A stretch of DNA of 64,000 nucleotides. Origin: Flavobacterium sp. UBA7680 (GTDB lineage Bacteria; Bacteroidota; Bacteroidia; Flavobacteriales; Flavobacteriaceae). The notes beneath the pieces were generated by a model that was given only the letters and a program-made list of their open reading frames with translations, did no database searches and was not told the DNA's origin. The position numbers and the translations under genes are program-made. Position 1 is the first letter of the stretch. The number at the start of each line of letters is the position of its first letter. Location: NCBI RefSeq assembly GCF_002482975.1, contig NZ_DLHA01000017.1, positions 103,459 through 167,458 of the forward strand, written 5' to 3'. Shown in pieces: positions 28,245-37,192 of this stretch.

Positions 28245-28389
28245 TTTAAACACATAGAAACATAGATTTATAGTATTTTAATAATAAGATTAAAATAAAT
28301 GACAAATCATTTACACATAGTCTATGTTTGTTAATGCAAGTGAAACGCCTTTTTTAGATCCCTAAAAACTATGTTCCTATGTTTTTAAA
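28245..28389 (-). repeat. ~145 bp terminal-inverted-repeat element, copy 2 (inverted)
   Basis: Read on the minus strand it follows copy 1 almost base for base: AACATAGGAACATAGTTTTT, GGCGTTTCACTTGCATTAAC, then AAATGA.TTGTCATTTATTTT, ending CTATGTTTCTATGTGTTTA. It lies 35 bp after the GlcG/HbpS-like gene and 38 bp before the aldo/keto reductase gene. Confidence 0.85.
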
Positions 28390-28427
28390 TAAATTACACC
28401 CAAAGAAAAAACAATTAGAATAAAAAT

Positions 28428-29423
28428 ATGAGTTACACACCTGATTCAAACCGATATCAAAAAATGGAATACCGCCGCAGCGGTAAAAGCGGATTAATGC
28501 TTCCGGCCCTTTCTCTTGGGTTGTGGCACAACTTTGGCGCGATTGACAATATCGAAAACGCCCGTAAAATATTGCACACTGCATTTGATAATGGTATAAG
28601 TCATTTTGATTTGGCCAATAATTATGGTCCGCCGGCGGGATCTGCAGAGCAGACTTTTGGTCAATTATTTAAAGAAGATTTCAAACCTTTCCGTGATGAA
28701 CTTGTGATTTCTACCAAAGCTGGATGGCCTATGTGGGATGGCCCTTACGGCGATTGGGGATCAAAAAAACATTTAGTTGCGAGTTTAGATCAGAGTCTTT
28801 CCCGCCTCGGATTAGATTATGTGGATATTTTTTATCACCACAGACCAGACCCAAATACGCCATTAGAAGAAACTATGGCAGCACTTGACTTAATTGTACG
28901 TCAGGGGAAAGCGCTTTATGTGGGTATTTCGAGCTACAGTCCGGAAGAAACTCAAAATGCAATTAAAATTTTGAAAGAATTAGGAACGCCTTGCTTAATA
29001 CATCAGCCTAAATATTCGATGCTGGAACGCACTATCGAAAATGGTTTACTAGATGTTTTGGAGACTAACGGAGTTGGTGGAATTGCTTTTTCACCTTTGG
29101 CACAAGGACTTCTTACCAATAAATATTTAAATGGAATTCCTGAAAATTCAAGAGCAAACGCTCATCGCGGAAACGGAGCAATTGAAGAAGATGCGATTAC
29201 TCCGGAAAATATTGCAAAAGTTCGTCTGTTAAATGAAATGGCATCAGAGCGTGGGCAAAGCTTGGCGCAAATGGCATTGTCATGGGTTTTAAAAGACAAA
29301 CGTATTAGTTCGGTTATCATTGGCGCAAGCAAACCAGAGCAGGTTTTAGATTCTGTTGGTTGTCTTAAAAACACTGCTTTTTCTGCTGATGAGCTTCAGA
29401 AAATTGATAGCATTCTAGCATAA
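28428..29423 (+). CDS. Aldo/keto reductase (YghZ/GPR type)
   Basis: 331 residues, typical of the L-glyceraldehyde-3-phosphate reductase (YghZ) branch, AKR14-like. The catalytic Asp/Tyr segment is HFDLANNYGPPAGSAE (~61-76), the Lys is in ISTKAGW (~97), and the His is in YHHRPDPNTP. NADPH-binding IIGASKPEQ is near the C-terminus. It is cytosolic and likely detoxifies aldehydes such as methylglyoxal. It begins 27 nt upstream of the GH30 gene, whose start follows in the same direction, so co-transcription is possible. Confidence 0.92.
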   Translation: MSYTPDSNRYQKMEYRRSGKSGLMLPALSLGLWHNFGAIDNIENARKILHTAFDNGISHFDLANNYGPPAGSAEQTFGQLFKEDFKPFRDELVISTKAGWPMWDGPYGDWGSKKHLVASLDQSLSRLGLDYVDIFYHHRPDPNTPLEETMAALDLIVRQGKALYVGISSYSPEETQNAIKILKELGTPCLIHQPKYSMLERTIENGLLDVLETNGVGGIAFSPLAQGLLTNKYLNGIPENSRANAHRGNGAIEEDAITPENIAKVRLLNEMASERGQSLAQMALSWVLKDKRISSVIIGASKPEQVLDSVGCLKNTAFSADELQKIDSILA

Positions 29424-29450
29424 AACGATACTAACTATTTAACCATAATT

Positions 29451-30914
29451 ATGAAAACATACCAAATCAATGCATGCCTGACCATCATGTTATCCGGTTT
29501 TCTGGCAGCAAGTTTATCGGCGCAGAAAAAGCAGACTAAAGCAGCTGATTATAAGAGTGTAACGGTTTTTGTAACGGCAAAAAACACCGAGAATAAATTA
29601 ACAAAAACAGAAACATTATCATTTTTTGACAAACCGCAGCCAACAGAAAAAGAAACTTCTGTTTTTGTTGATCCTTCAAAAACCTATCAAACTCTGCTTG
29701 GAATTGGCGGTGCACTTACAGATGCTTCTGCAGAAGTTTTTTACGCACTTCCAAAAGATAAACAAGAAGAAATCCTGACGGCTTATTACGATAAGGACAA
29801 AGGAATTGGCTATACTTTGGCAAGAACTAATATGCAAAGCTGTGATTTCTCCAGTGATATTTACAGTTACATTACGGAAGGCGATAAAGACTTAAAAACC
29901 TTTGATATCAGCCACGACAGAAAATACAGAATTCCGTTGATTAAAGAAGCTATTGCAAAAGCCGGAGGAAAATTAATATTATACGCTTCGCCTTGGAGTC
30001 CGCCGGCGTGGATGAAAACCAATAATAATGTTTTGCAGGGCGGAACTTTAAAACCGGAATATCACCAAAGCTGGGCTAACTTTTTTGTGAAATTTATTAA
30101 GGAATACGAAAAAGAAGGAATTCCTATTTGGGGTTATACCGTTCAAAACGAGCCAATGGCGGTTCAAAAATGGGAATCGTGCATTTTTACTGCGGAGGAA
30201 GAACGTGATTTTATAAAAAACTTTCTTGGGCCAACGATGCAAAAAGCCGGATTATCTAAAAAGAAACTGATTATGTGGGATCACAATCGTGATTTAATGT
30301 ATCAGCGTGTAAGCACGGTTTTAGAAGATAAAGATGCTGCCAAATATGTTTGGGGAGTTGGATATCACTGGTACGAAGACTGGATGAAAAACGGAATGAA
30401 CTTTGAAGCTGAACGCCGTGTTGCAGAAGCTTTTCCAGACAAACCACTTATACTTACAGAAGGATGCGCGGCAGATTTTGATCAAAAATTATTAACGGAA
30501 TGGAGTTACGGTGAAAAATACGGAATGTCGATGATTAACGATTTCAACATTGGAACGGTTGCCTGGACAGACTGGAATATTTTACTGGATGAAAGAGGCG
30601 GACCAAATCACGTTCAAAACTTTTGCATGTCTCCTATTCACGCTGATTTAAAAACCGGAAAACTGATTTATACAAACGGATATTATTATTTAGGTCATTT
30701 TTCTAAGTTCATTAAACCGGGCGCAAAACGTGTGGCTTGTAATTCTAGCAGTAATAAATTATTGTCTACAGCTTTTGTAAATCAGGATAATAATCTTGAA
30801 GTTGTGGTAATGAACCAAACTGATAATGATGTAGAATATTTTCTATGGATAAAAGGCAAAGCTTCAAAAATAACGAGTCTTGCACATTCAATTGCAACTT
30901 TAGAAATACGCTAA
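29451..30914 (+). CDS. GH30 beta-glucosidase/glucanase, secreted
   Basis: 487 residues. A signal peptide (~1-24, ending SAQ) precedes a GH30 barrel. The acid/base Glu is in VQNEPMAVQKWESC (Glu ~234) and the nucleophile is in LILTEGCA (Glu ~337). GIGGALTDASAEVF and YASPWSPPAWMK are other family blocks. A beta domain ends the protein and no T9SS tail is present, so it probably stays in the periplasm. GH30 enzymes cut beta-1,6-glucans or glucosylceramide-like linkages. It is followed after 10 nt by a carbohydrate-binding protein. Confidence 0.93.
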   Translation: MKTYQINACLTIMLSGFLAASLSAQKKQTKAADYKSVTVFVTAKNTENKLTKTETLSFFDKPQPTEKETSVFVDPSKTYQTLLGIGGALTDASAEVFYALPKDKQEEILTAYYDKDKGIGYTLARTNMQSCDFSSDIYSYITEGDKDLKTFDISHDRKYRIPLIKEAIAKAGGKLILYASPWSPPAWMKTNNNVLQGGTLKPEYHQSWANFFVKFIKEYEKEGIPIWGYTVQNEPMAVQKWESCIFTAEEERDFIKNFLGPTMQKAGLSKKKLIMWDHNRDLMYQRVSTVLEDKDAAKYVWGVGYHWYEDWMKNGMNFEAERRVAEAFPDKPLILTEGCAADFDQKLLTEWSYGEKYGMSMINDFNIGTVAWTDWNILLDERGGPNHVQNFCMSPIHADLKTGKLIYTNGYYYLGHFSKFIKPGAKRVACNSSSNKLLSTAFVNQDNNLEVVVMNQTDNDVEYFLWIKGKASKITSLAHSIATLEIR

Positions 30915-30924
30915 AAATCATATT

Positions 30925-31578
30925 ATGAAAAAGGTATTATTATTTCTGAATGCTTTCATGTTGTTGAATGCTATTTCAGCGTCTGCACAATCATCGGCTG
31001 AAAAGCCAAAACCTTTTAAAACACAGCAAATTCCCGGAAAAATAGAATGTGAATTTTATGATTTGGGAGGTGAAGGCATTGCATATCACGATACAGATGC
31101 CGTTAATAACGGAAGCGGAAAACTAAATCCCGTAAACGGAAATCCGTTAAACGAGTTCCGAATAAAAGAAGGTGTTGATATTTCGTATACCAAAACAGAT
31201 AGTATTGACGATACGCCTTATACCAAAGTTCCTATTAAGATGAAACAGCTTTATGTGGGCTGGACGCAGCCAACGGAATGGATTAATTATACGGTTGAGG
31301 TTAAAAAATCCGGCACTTATAAAATTGGTGTTTTATATACGGCAAACGGCGATGGAACAATTTCTATTGCTGTAAATGGAAAGGATGCCACCGGAAACAT
31401 GAAAATAGTTTCTACACACGATGATAAAGATCCTGTTGCCTGGAGACAATGGCATCATTGGAATAGTTCTGAAAATATTGGTACAATTAAATTAGAAAAA
31501 GGAAAGCAATTGCTCACTTTACATATCGTAGAAAACGGTAATATGAATTTAGATTATTTGACCTTTACGCCCAATTAA
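30925..31578 (+). CDS. CBM6/CBM35-like carbohydrate-binding protein
   Basis: 217 residues with a signal peptide (~1-22). The mature part is a single beta-sandwich module of the CBM6/35 kind. It begins IPGKIECEFYDLGGEGIAYHD, with W-T-Q-P-T-E-W-I-N-Y in the middle and ends ..NGNMNLDYLTF, which forms the usual ligand/calcium face. It has no catalytic domain. Position 10 nt after the GH30 gene implies it works with that enzyme, holding the glucan substrate. A terminator follows. Confidence 0.85.
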   Translation: MKKVLLFLNAFMLLNAISASAQSSAEKPKPFKTQQIPGKIECEFYDLGGEGIAYHDTDAVNNGSGKLNPVNGNPLNEFRIKEGVDISYTKTDSIDDTPYTKVPIKMKQLYVGWTQPTEWINYTVEVKKSGTYKIGVLYTANGDGTISIAVNGKDATGNMKIVSTHDDKDPVAWRQWHHWNSSENIGTIKLEKGKQLLTLHIVENGNMNLDYLTFTPN

Positions 31579-31605
31579 TAATGATTTATGATTAGTTAAC
31601 TTGAT

Positions 31606-31648
31606 TTGGCCGCATGATTCAAACCAAATTGTGCGGTCATTTTTTTTT
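31606..31648 (+). terminator. Terminator after the GH30/CBM pair
   Basis: Stem TGGCCGCA / TGCGGTCA (one G-T pair) with a ~16 nt loop followed by T8. It overlaps the 3' end of the convergent lipoprotein gene. Confidence 0.75.
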
Positions 31649-32672
31649 ACAGCTTTTCAAAATAAAGATAATTGGTACTGCTGCTTACATCGCGTAATCT
31701 AATCTGCGAATTATTGAACTCAAATAATTTCCAGCTGTTATTCAATTTACTTAATAATGCTGAACTGAAAGTCAATTTTAATTCTCTAACATTATTTTGT
31801 ACACTGCTTTCCCATTGGCCTGTTTCTGAAGTTCCCGCTTTTGTAGCTACAACAGAGTTATCATTTTTAAACACAAATGAATAACCGCTGTAAGACGAGG
31901 TTTTATCAGAATCATCAAAATAATACGGAATATCCCAAGAACCATTTGTAATTACTTCATTCAAATTAAGCGTTACAATATTGTTTTCCGGGCAGTAATC
32001 AATCGCATATTTTATAGCATTTTCGAAATCTAAATTATTATTAATAGTTCTCGTTTGACCATGATAATCAACTATCGAAATTGGATATTTTAAAGAAATA
32101 TACTGACTCGGATTCAAATTTTTAATAAAATTAAAAAAAGCCTGATCGCTTATAATTGATTGGGAACTTCCTATTTGATTTGCGCTGTTATAAATATTTA
32201 TTGTTATTGGATAATTGATATTCAGTCCGTTGATTTTAGCTAAAAGATCAGGATATTGATTCCAGTAATCAATTAAAGAATCAAAATCAGCTTCATTCGG
32301 AATCAGTTTTTGGATGTAATTATAATAAACCATCGTTACCGGAAAATCTATTTTTACAATATCATCATCACTATTGCTTGCGTTGATATTATCTATAACT
32401 TTTTGATAATCTGCGGTCGTATTAACTGCAATTTGAGTATTATTTACGGTAACTGTGTAAGGTAGTTTTATAGTACAATAAGTAGAACCGTCAATTACAT
32501 TATCCTGCACGGTTGGCACCATGGCAACCCTTTGCAGATAAGAAGTAAGCGGAGAAGCATTTGTAATTGTTCCTTGCCCACTATCACCCTGATCATCAGG
32601 AGATTCGTTTTGACAAGATAACAAAAGCAGGAAAACTGCTGTTATTGATAAATATTTTTTAAAAGGGAGCAT
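31647..32672 (-). CDS. Lipoprotein with four internal repeats, unknown function
   Basis: 341 residues. The lipobox LLLSC puts the lipidated Cys at ~20, after a signal peptide. From ~68 to ~225 the protein contains four diverged copies of a ~40-45-residue unit that starts with a beta strand: IKLPYTVTV (~68), IDFPVTMVY (~108), INYPITINIYN (~153) and LKYPISIVDY (~194), each followed by a helix ending in D/F-F-x-x-L/I. The last ~90 residues look like a lipocalin-like beta barrel (..FVFKNDNSVVA.., ..NYLYFEKL). It is divergent from the ECF sigma gene, 195 bp apart. No function is assigned. Confidence 0.72.
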   Translation of the reverse strand: MLPFKKYLSITAVFLLLLSCQNESPDDQGDSGQGTITNASPLTSYLQRVAMVPTVQDNVIDGSTYCTIKLPYTVTVNNTQIAVNTTADYQKVIDNINASNSDDDIVKIDFPVTMVYYNYIQKLIPNEADFDSLIDYWNQYPDLLAKINGLNINYPITINIYNSANQIGSSQSIISDQAFFNFIKNLNPSQYISLKYPISIVDYHGQTRTINNNLDFENAIKYAIDYCPENNIVTLNLNEVITNGSWDIPYYFDDSDKTSSYSGYSFVFKNDNSVVATKAGTSETGQWESSVQNNVRELKLTFSSALLSKLNNSWKLFEFNNSQIRLRDVSSSTNYLYFEKL

Positions 32673-32811
32673 ATTTATATTTTTACAAAGGTAATAAAAT
32701 TTAAGAAACTGTTTTTTAATAAATTAACATTAAGGGCTTCGGTCTCTTTTAATACTAAATTATCAAAAGCCAATAACATTTTATTCTCCTATAAAACAAT
32801 CTACATTGCTT

Positions 32812-32820
32812 TTACCCTAC
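32812..32820 (-). promoter_or_regulatory. GTAGGGTAA motif upstream of the ECF sigma gene
   Basis: TTACCCTAC on the plus strand, reading GTAGGGTAA on the minus strand, 48 bp before the sigma gene. The same 9-mer occurs at 33386-33394 and 36938-36946 on the plus strand. It may be part of an ECF-dependent promoter or operator. Confidence 0.35.
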
Positions 32821-32867
32821 TTATAGTAAAAACAAATACTTTTGCATCATACCAATCACAAATATAA

Positions 32868-33383
32868 ATGCCAACTAAGAACCAATCAGACACTTGCGAT
32901 GAAATAATATTTTCATCTTTTTTCAAAAGTCATGTAAAAGCACTTCGAAATTTTCTTTTTTACAAATTTGGCAATGTCAGTCAGGCAGAAGATGTGGCGC
33001 AGGAAGCATTTGTAAAACTTTGGCAAAATTGTGCATCTGTACCGCTGGAAAAAGCAAAATCTTACGTATATACAATTGCCAACAACAGCAGTCTTAACGA
33101 AATTGCGCACCAAAAAGTGGTTTTGAAATATGAAAAAAACTTCACAGGTTTAGACAAAACAAATGAAAGTCCCGAATATATTCTGGAAGAAAAACAATTT
33201 CAGGCTAAACTATTGAAAGCCATAGAAAATTTAAACGAAAAACAGCGTGAAGCTTTTTTAATGCATAGAATTGACGGAAAGAAATACAGCGAAATTGCCT
33301 TAGAATTAGATATCAGCGTAAAGGCAGTAGAAAAGCGCATTCATCTCGCTTTAGTAAGCTTGCGTAAAGAAATTGATTTATAA
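32868..33383 (+). CDS. ECF RNA polymerase sigma factor (FecI-like)
   Basis: 171 residues. Sigma region 2 is ~20-90 (..KFGNVSQAEDVAQEAFVKLW..), and region 4 is ~115-165 (..LNEKQREAFLMHRIDGKKYSEIALELDISVKAVEKRIHLAL). It is the size of the Bacteroidetes sigma-70 family-1 ECF proteins. A TACTTTTG box lies at 32837-32844. It is followed by an anti-sigma FecR and a TonB receptor gene, the usual cell-surface-signalling trio: substrate binding at the receptor frees this sigma factor. Confidence 0.92.
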   Translation: MPTKNQSDTCDEIIFSSFFKSHVKALRNFLFYKFGNVSQAEDVAQEAFVKLWQNCASVPLEKAKSYVYTIANNSSLNEIAHQKVVLKYEKNFTGLDKTNESPEYILEEKQFQAKLLKAIENLNEKQREAFLMHRIDGKKYSEIALELDISVKAVEKRIHLALVSLRKEIDL

Positions 33384-33385
33384 AA

Positions 33386-33394
33386 GTAGGGTAA
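33386..33394 (+). promoter_or_regulatory. GTAGGGTAA motif between sigma and fecR-like genes
   Basis: Identical 9-mer to 36938-36946 and to the reverse complement at 32812-32820. It starts 2 bp after the sigma stop codon and lies 38 bp before the anti-sigma gene. Confidence 0.35.
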
Positions 33395-33432
33395 ATTTAG
33401 TTTTAATTGTTTTAATTATATAGTACAGTACA

Positions 33433-34332
33433 ATGAAAAAAGATCGCTTATTAGCAAAATGGCTCAACGATGATTTATCTCCGGATGAATTGGCTGAATT
33501 TGAAGCAAGTCCCGATTTTGAAAAATACCGAAAAATAAAAGATTATACAGCTCATTTAGAGGTAGGTGATTTGGACGAAAATGCGATGTTGTCGAACATT
33601 TTGAGTCAGAAAAAAGCGGCTCCAAAAGTAGTTCCGCTATACAAAAAATGGGCATTTAGAGCGGCGGCCATATTCGTTCTTGCTCTTGGAATTACGTTTG
33701 CGATGAAAGTTTTAGTACCGCAGACAGAAACAGCAGATTTTGGAAAAAAGACCACTTTTTCATTACCTGATAATTCTGAAGTGGTATTAAATTCCGGTTC
33801 TGAAATAAATTATAAAAAATGGAACTGGGATAATCACAGACATTTAGATTTAAAAGGAGAAGCTTATTTTAGAGTAGCCAAAGGCCGAAAATTTGAAGTA
33901 CAAACCAATTTAGGAAAAGTAACGGTTTTAGGAACTCAGTTTAACGTGAAAGCCAGAAAAAACAGGTTTGATGTAGTTTGTTTTGAAGGACGTGTAAAAG
34001 TAAATTATGCCGATACTCAAATTTTATTAACTCACGGACAAAGCGTTAGTTTTGAAAACGGAAAACAAATTAAGATGGTTGTAAGTTTAACACAGCCAGA
34101 ATGGGTCGGCAATGAAATCGCTTTTTATAAAGAAAATATCAGAAGCATTCTTGACGAAGTTGAAAGACAATATGATATTACAATCGAATTAAATACAAAA
34201 GATACAACATCATTATTTACAGGGAAATTACCCGCTAACGATTTAAACACAGCCTTGCATATTATTAGTACAACTTATCATTTAGAAGCTAAACAAGTCT
34301 CGAAAAATAAAATAATTTTTGACGAAAAATAA
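33433..34332 (+). CDS. FecR-family anti-sigma factor
   Basis: 299 residues. A cytoplasmic N-terminal sigma-binding part (~1-70) is followed by one membrane helix (~74-92). The periplasmic FecR domain carries FSLPDNSEVVLNSGSEINY and WDNHRHLDLKGEAYFRV. The C-terminal ~70 residues (..IRSILDEVERQYDITIEL..) are the STN-like domain that contacts the receptor. The stop codon abuts the ATG of the TonB receptor, so the two are translationally coupled. Confidence 0.93.
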   Translation: MKKDRLLAKWLNDDLSPDELAEFEASPDFEKYRKIKDYTAHLEVGDLDENAMLSNILSQKKAAPKVVPLYKKWAFRAAAIFVLALGITFAMKVLVPQTETADFGKKTTFSLPDNSEVVLNSGSEINYKKWNWDNHRHLDLKGEAYFRVAKGRKFEVQTNLGKVTVLGTQFNVKARKNRFDVVCFEGRVKVNYADTQILLTHGQSVSFENGKQIKMVVSLTQPEWVGNEIAFYKENIRSILDEVERQYDITIELNTKDTTSLFTGKLPANDLNTALHIISTTYHLEAKQVSKNKIIFDEK

Positions 34333-36864
34333 ATGTTGCTCCCCAAACAAATTCATTTTTTGTTTCTTCTATTTTTCCTTGTCCCGAATGCTTTTGCTCA
34401 GGACAAAGGGAAACTTATGCCTTTTAAGAAGATCATACTTGAAATTGAACAGCAGCATCAGGTCAGCTTTAATTTTACCGAAGATAATATTGCCGGACTG
34501 GAATTAGTTCCGCCAAAAAAATCACTTTCTTTAGTCGAAAAACTGGAATATCTGGCTCAAAAAACTCATTTGTCTTTTGAAAACATAGACAACAAATTCA
34601 TTAATATTTATAAAAAAGAGAATCAGGAACCGCTAATCTGCGGTTATGTTTTTTCTAATACAGATAAAAAACCAATTGAAAACGCTAATATCAGCCTTTC
34701 AAACAAAACTCAGGTTGCAACAGATGCAAACGGTTATTTTGAATTTAAAAAAGAAGACAAAAACATATTCGTAATCAGTCACATAGGATTTGTAACTAAA
34801 AAATTTACTGCAGGCAATACCGACTCTAAAGATTGTCTCCAATTATTTTTAGATCCAGAAATCATGCAGCTTCAGGAAATTAAGGCCAATGCGATTCTGG
34901 CCTCAGGGATTTCAAAAAATAAAGACGGATCGTTTGAAATTAAACCCAAGAAATTTGGTATTCTTCCCGGACTTATCGAACCCGATGCTTTGCAGACCAT
35001 GCAGCAAATTCCGGGTGTAAACAGTATCGACGAAAGTGTTTCGAGCATTAACGTTCGTGGCGGTACGCACGACCAGAATTTATTTTTGTGGAATGGTATA
35101 CGAATGTTTCAAACGGGACATTTTTTTGGTTTAATATCGGCATTCAATCCTAATTTGGCGCATACGATTTCTATTTACAAAAACGGAAGTTCTGCTTTTT
35201 ACGGAGAAAGTGTTTCCAGCGTTGTGGCTATTTCATCTACTCCGGAAACGGCTGAGAAAAACTCGTTTAGCGCAGGATTAAATATGATTAATGCTGATGT
35301 TTACGGGAAATACAATATTTCACCAAAGGGTTATATCGAAATTTCGGCACGTAAATCAATTACTGATTTTGTAGAAACGCCTACTTATAAGGAGTATTTC
35401 AATAAAGTATTCCAAAACACGACGATCACTGATTTTTCAGATAAACAAAATGTCGATTATCACAGCGACAAGAAATTCGGTTTTTATGATGCTACGCTAA
35501 AGTATGCTCAAAAAATAGGTCTTAAAGACCAAATTGTTTTAGACTTAATTACTATAAAAGATAACCTCGAAGTTTTTCAAAGTGCAAAAGTATACGACAT
35601 CAACAGTTCTGAAAATAATATTTTACGCCAGCAAAATTATGGTGGAAATTTGTCGTGGAAACGAAACTGGAACAGCTTTAATACGACTAAAATTAATGTT
35701 TACAATTCTGCTTACGAACTTCGCGCGAATCAATCTACCAGCGAAGGTCAAATCGTAATTCAGGAAAATACGGTGAACAATAACGGAGTAAATTTAGAGA
35801 ACAATCATATCCTTAATTCTAAATTTACTATAAACGACGGGTATCAGTTTAACGAAATTGGTGTTACTAATTTAGAGCAGGTTACAAATCCGGATTTCTA
35901 TCGTAAAGTAAAAGACGTTTTGAGAACCCACGCTTTAATTGCAGAAGTAAAATACAACGATACGATTTCCAGAATATATTTTAAGGCCGGAAGCCGAATT
36001 AATTATATCGAAAAGTTTAAAAAATATATCATTGAACCACGCGCACAGTTTAGCTACGGCATTAGTAAAAGTTTAAATGTAGAATTACTAGGCGAATTAA
36101 AAAGTCAAAATTCACAGCAGATTATTGATTTGCAAAAAGATTATTTCGGCATTGAAAAAAGACGCTGGATTATCTCTAATAACTCCACAATTCCTATTCA
36201 AAAAAGCAAACAGCTGTCTTTAAATTTATCTTATATAAAAAATGACTGGCTTTTTGATATCGAAAATTTTTATAAAAGAGTAATAGGAATTACAACTTCC
36301 AGTCAGGGGTTTCAGAATCAGTTAGAGTTTGTTAAAACTACGGGTGATTATGAAGTTTGGGGAACCGAAATGCTGATTCAAAAAAAAATGAACCACTTTT
36401 TGACTTGGTTAAGTTATACGTATAATCATAATAATTATCATTTTTCTAATTACGAATACCCAATTTTTCCTAACAATTTTGAGGTAATGCATACGGCATC
36501 GTGGGCGGGAATTTATGAGAAAAACAATTTCAAAATTGCTTTAGGTACAAAATGGACTTCGGGCAGACCTAAAACTTCTCCTGATAATACACAAATTGAT
36601 CCTTCAAATCCTACATTGATTTATCACAAACCCAACAGCGATAATCTGCATATATTTTCGCAGGTTAACTTTTCTTCTACCTATAAATGGGAAACAGATA
36701 ATGGTATTCAATACAAATTAGGGATCTCTATCTTAAATATTTTAAACAGAAGAAATGAAATCAGCGAATATTACAGAGTAAGTTCGTTGACAAATTCTAT
36801 CGAAGAAGTCGAGACTTTTTCACTGCAAAGAACTCCAAACGTGAGCTTTAGAGTTTCATACTAA
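34333..36864 (+). CDS. TonB-dependent receptor with STN and CarboxypepD-like domains
   Basis: 843 residues. Signal peptide ~1-22 (ends AFAQ). An STN/secretin-like domain (~30-105, ..FNFTEDNIAGLEL..) is followed by a carboxypeptidase-D regulatory-like beta domain (~107-175). The plug starts near 215 (..MQQIPGVNSIDESVSSINVRGG..) and the beta barrel ends in ..PNVSFRVSY with a C-terminal aromatic. An N-terminal signalling domain together with the sigma/FecR pair marks it as a signalling receptor. No SusD-like gene follows, so it is not a SusC-type glycan importer. A siderophore or similar ligand is possible but not shown. Confidence 0.9.
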   Translation: MLLPKQIHFLFLLFFLVPNAFAQDKGKLMPFKKIILEIEQQHQVSFNFTEDNIAGLELVPPKKSLSLVEKLEYLAQKTHLSFENIDNKFINIYKKENQEPLICGYVFSNTDKKPIENANISLSNKTQVATDANGYFEFKKEDKNIFVISHIGFVTKKFTAGNTDSKDCLQLFLDPEIMQLQEIKANAILASGISKNKDGSFEIKPKKFGILPGLIEPDALQTMQQIPGVNSIDESVSSINVRGGTHDQNLFLWNGIRMFQTGHFFGLISAFNPNLAHTISIYKNGSSAFYGESVSSVVAISSTPETAEKNSFSAGLNMINADVYGKYNISPKGYIEISARKSITDFVETPTYKEYFNKVFQNTTITDFSDKQNVDYHSDKKFGFYDATLKYAQKIGLKDQIVLDLITIKDNLEVFQSAKVYDINSSENNILRQQNYGGNLSWKRNWNSFNTTKINVYNSAYELRANQSTSEGQIVIQENTVNNNGVNLENNHILNSKFTINDGYQFNEIGVTNLEQVTNPDFYRKVKDVLRTHALIAEVKYNDTISRIYFKAGSRINYIEKFKKYIIEPRAQFSYGISKSLNVELLGELKSQNSQQIIDLQKDYFGIEKRRWIISNNSTIPIQKSKQLSLNLSYIKNDWLFDIENFYKRVIGITTSSQGFQNQLEFVKTTGDYEVWGTEMLIQKKMNHFLTWLSYTYNHNNYHFSNYEYPIFPNNFEVMHTASWAGIYEKNNFKIALGTKWTSGRPKTSPDNTQIDPSNPTLIYHKPNSDNLHIFSQVNFSSTYKWETDNGIQYKLGISILNILNRRNEISEYYRVSSLTNSIEEVETFSLQRTPNVSFRVSY

Positions 36865-37192
36865 TTTTCTTCAAGTCCGGATTTAAAAAAATCCTACATT
36901 ATTTTTCATTTTTTTTTACAAAAACTTCAATCCTTTGGTAGGGTAATCTACATCAAGGCTGTTTTACTATTGAACCCTATCAAAAGAATAAAAATGACCA
37001 CCTTACAAAACTTCAAAAAATACCACGAAGGCTATTTTATTTATGACTCTTCGTAGCATAACTAAAAAGTGTAGAACGAAATGTTCATTAAAGCATGACT
37101 TCACCATGTAGAATTTTAAAACAAAACACTTTACTGTTTCTGTAAAGTTTCAATTCCCTAATCAATATCAATATAACTTAAATTAAAAAACG
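36865..37192. other. 328 bp gap after the TonB receptor
   Basis: AT-rich and without a convincing open frame. It contains GTAGGGTAA at 36938-36946, an imperfect hairpin-like stretch CGAAGGCTATT...GACTCTTCGTAG around 37027-37055 and a T-rich run at 36907-36917 that may end the receptor transcript. The COG4315 gene that follows therefore probably has its own promoter here. Confidence 0.5.
36938..36946 (+). promoter_or_regulatory. GTAGGGTAA motif upstream of the COG4315 lipoprotein gene
   Basis: Same 9-mer as the two copies around the ECF sigma gene. Located 246 bp upstream of the lipoprotein start, it suggests that the downstream cluster shares regulation with the sigma/FecR/TonB cassette. Confidence 0.35.

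Noticed and set aside
27526..28389. Repeated ~145 bp units considered as CRISPR or integron-like array
   Set aside because: Only two units, in opposite orientation, with a full gene between them; no short regular spacers and no cas or integrase gene.
33419..33433. TAGTACAGTAC upstream of the FecR gene considered as another GntR operator
   Set aside because: It resembles the half-sites but lacks an inverted partner at the 8 bp spacing, so it is more likely coincidence.
34333..36864. TonB receptor considered as SusC of a polysaccharide-utilisation locus
   Set aside because: No SusD-like lipoprotein follows and the next gene is a COG4315 lipoprotein. The N-terminal STN domain and sigma/FecR pair point to a signalling receptor of another kind.
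37027..37055. Stem-like sequence after the TonB receptor considered as a riboswitch
   Set aside because: The pairing is short and imperfect, no conserved aptamer core is recognisable, and it is ~140 bp from the next start codon without an obvious switch hairpin.
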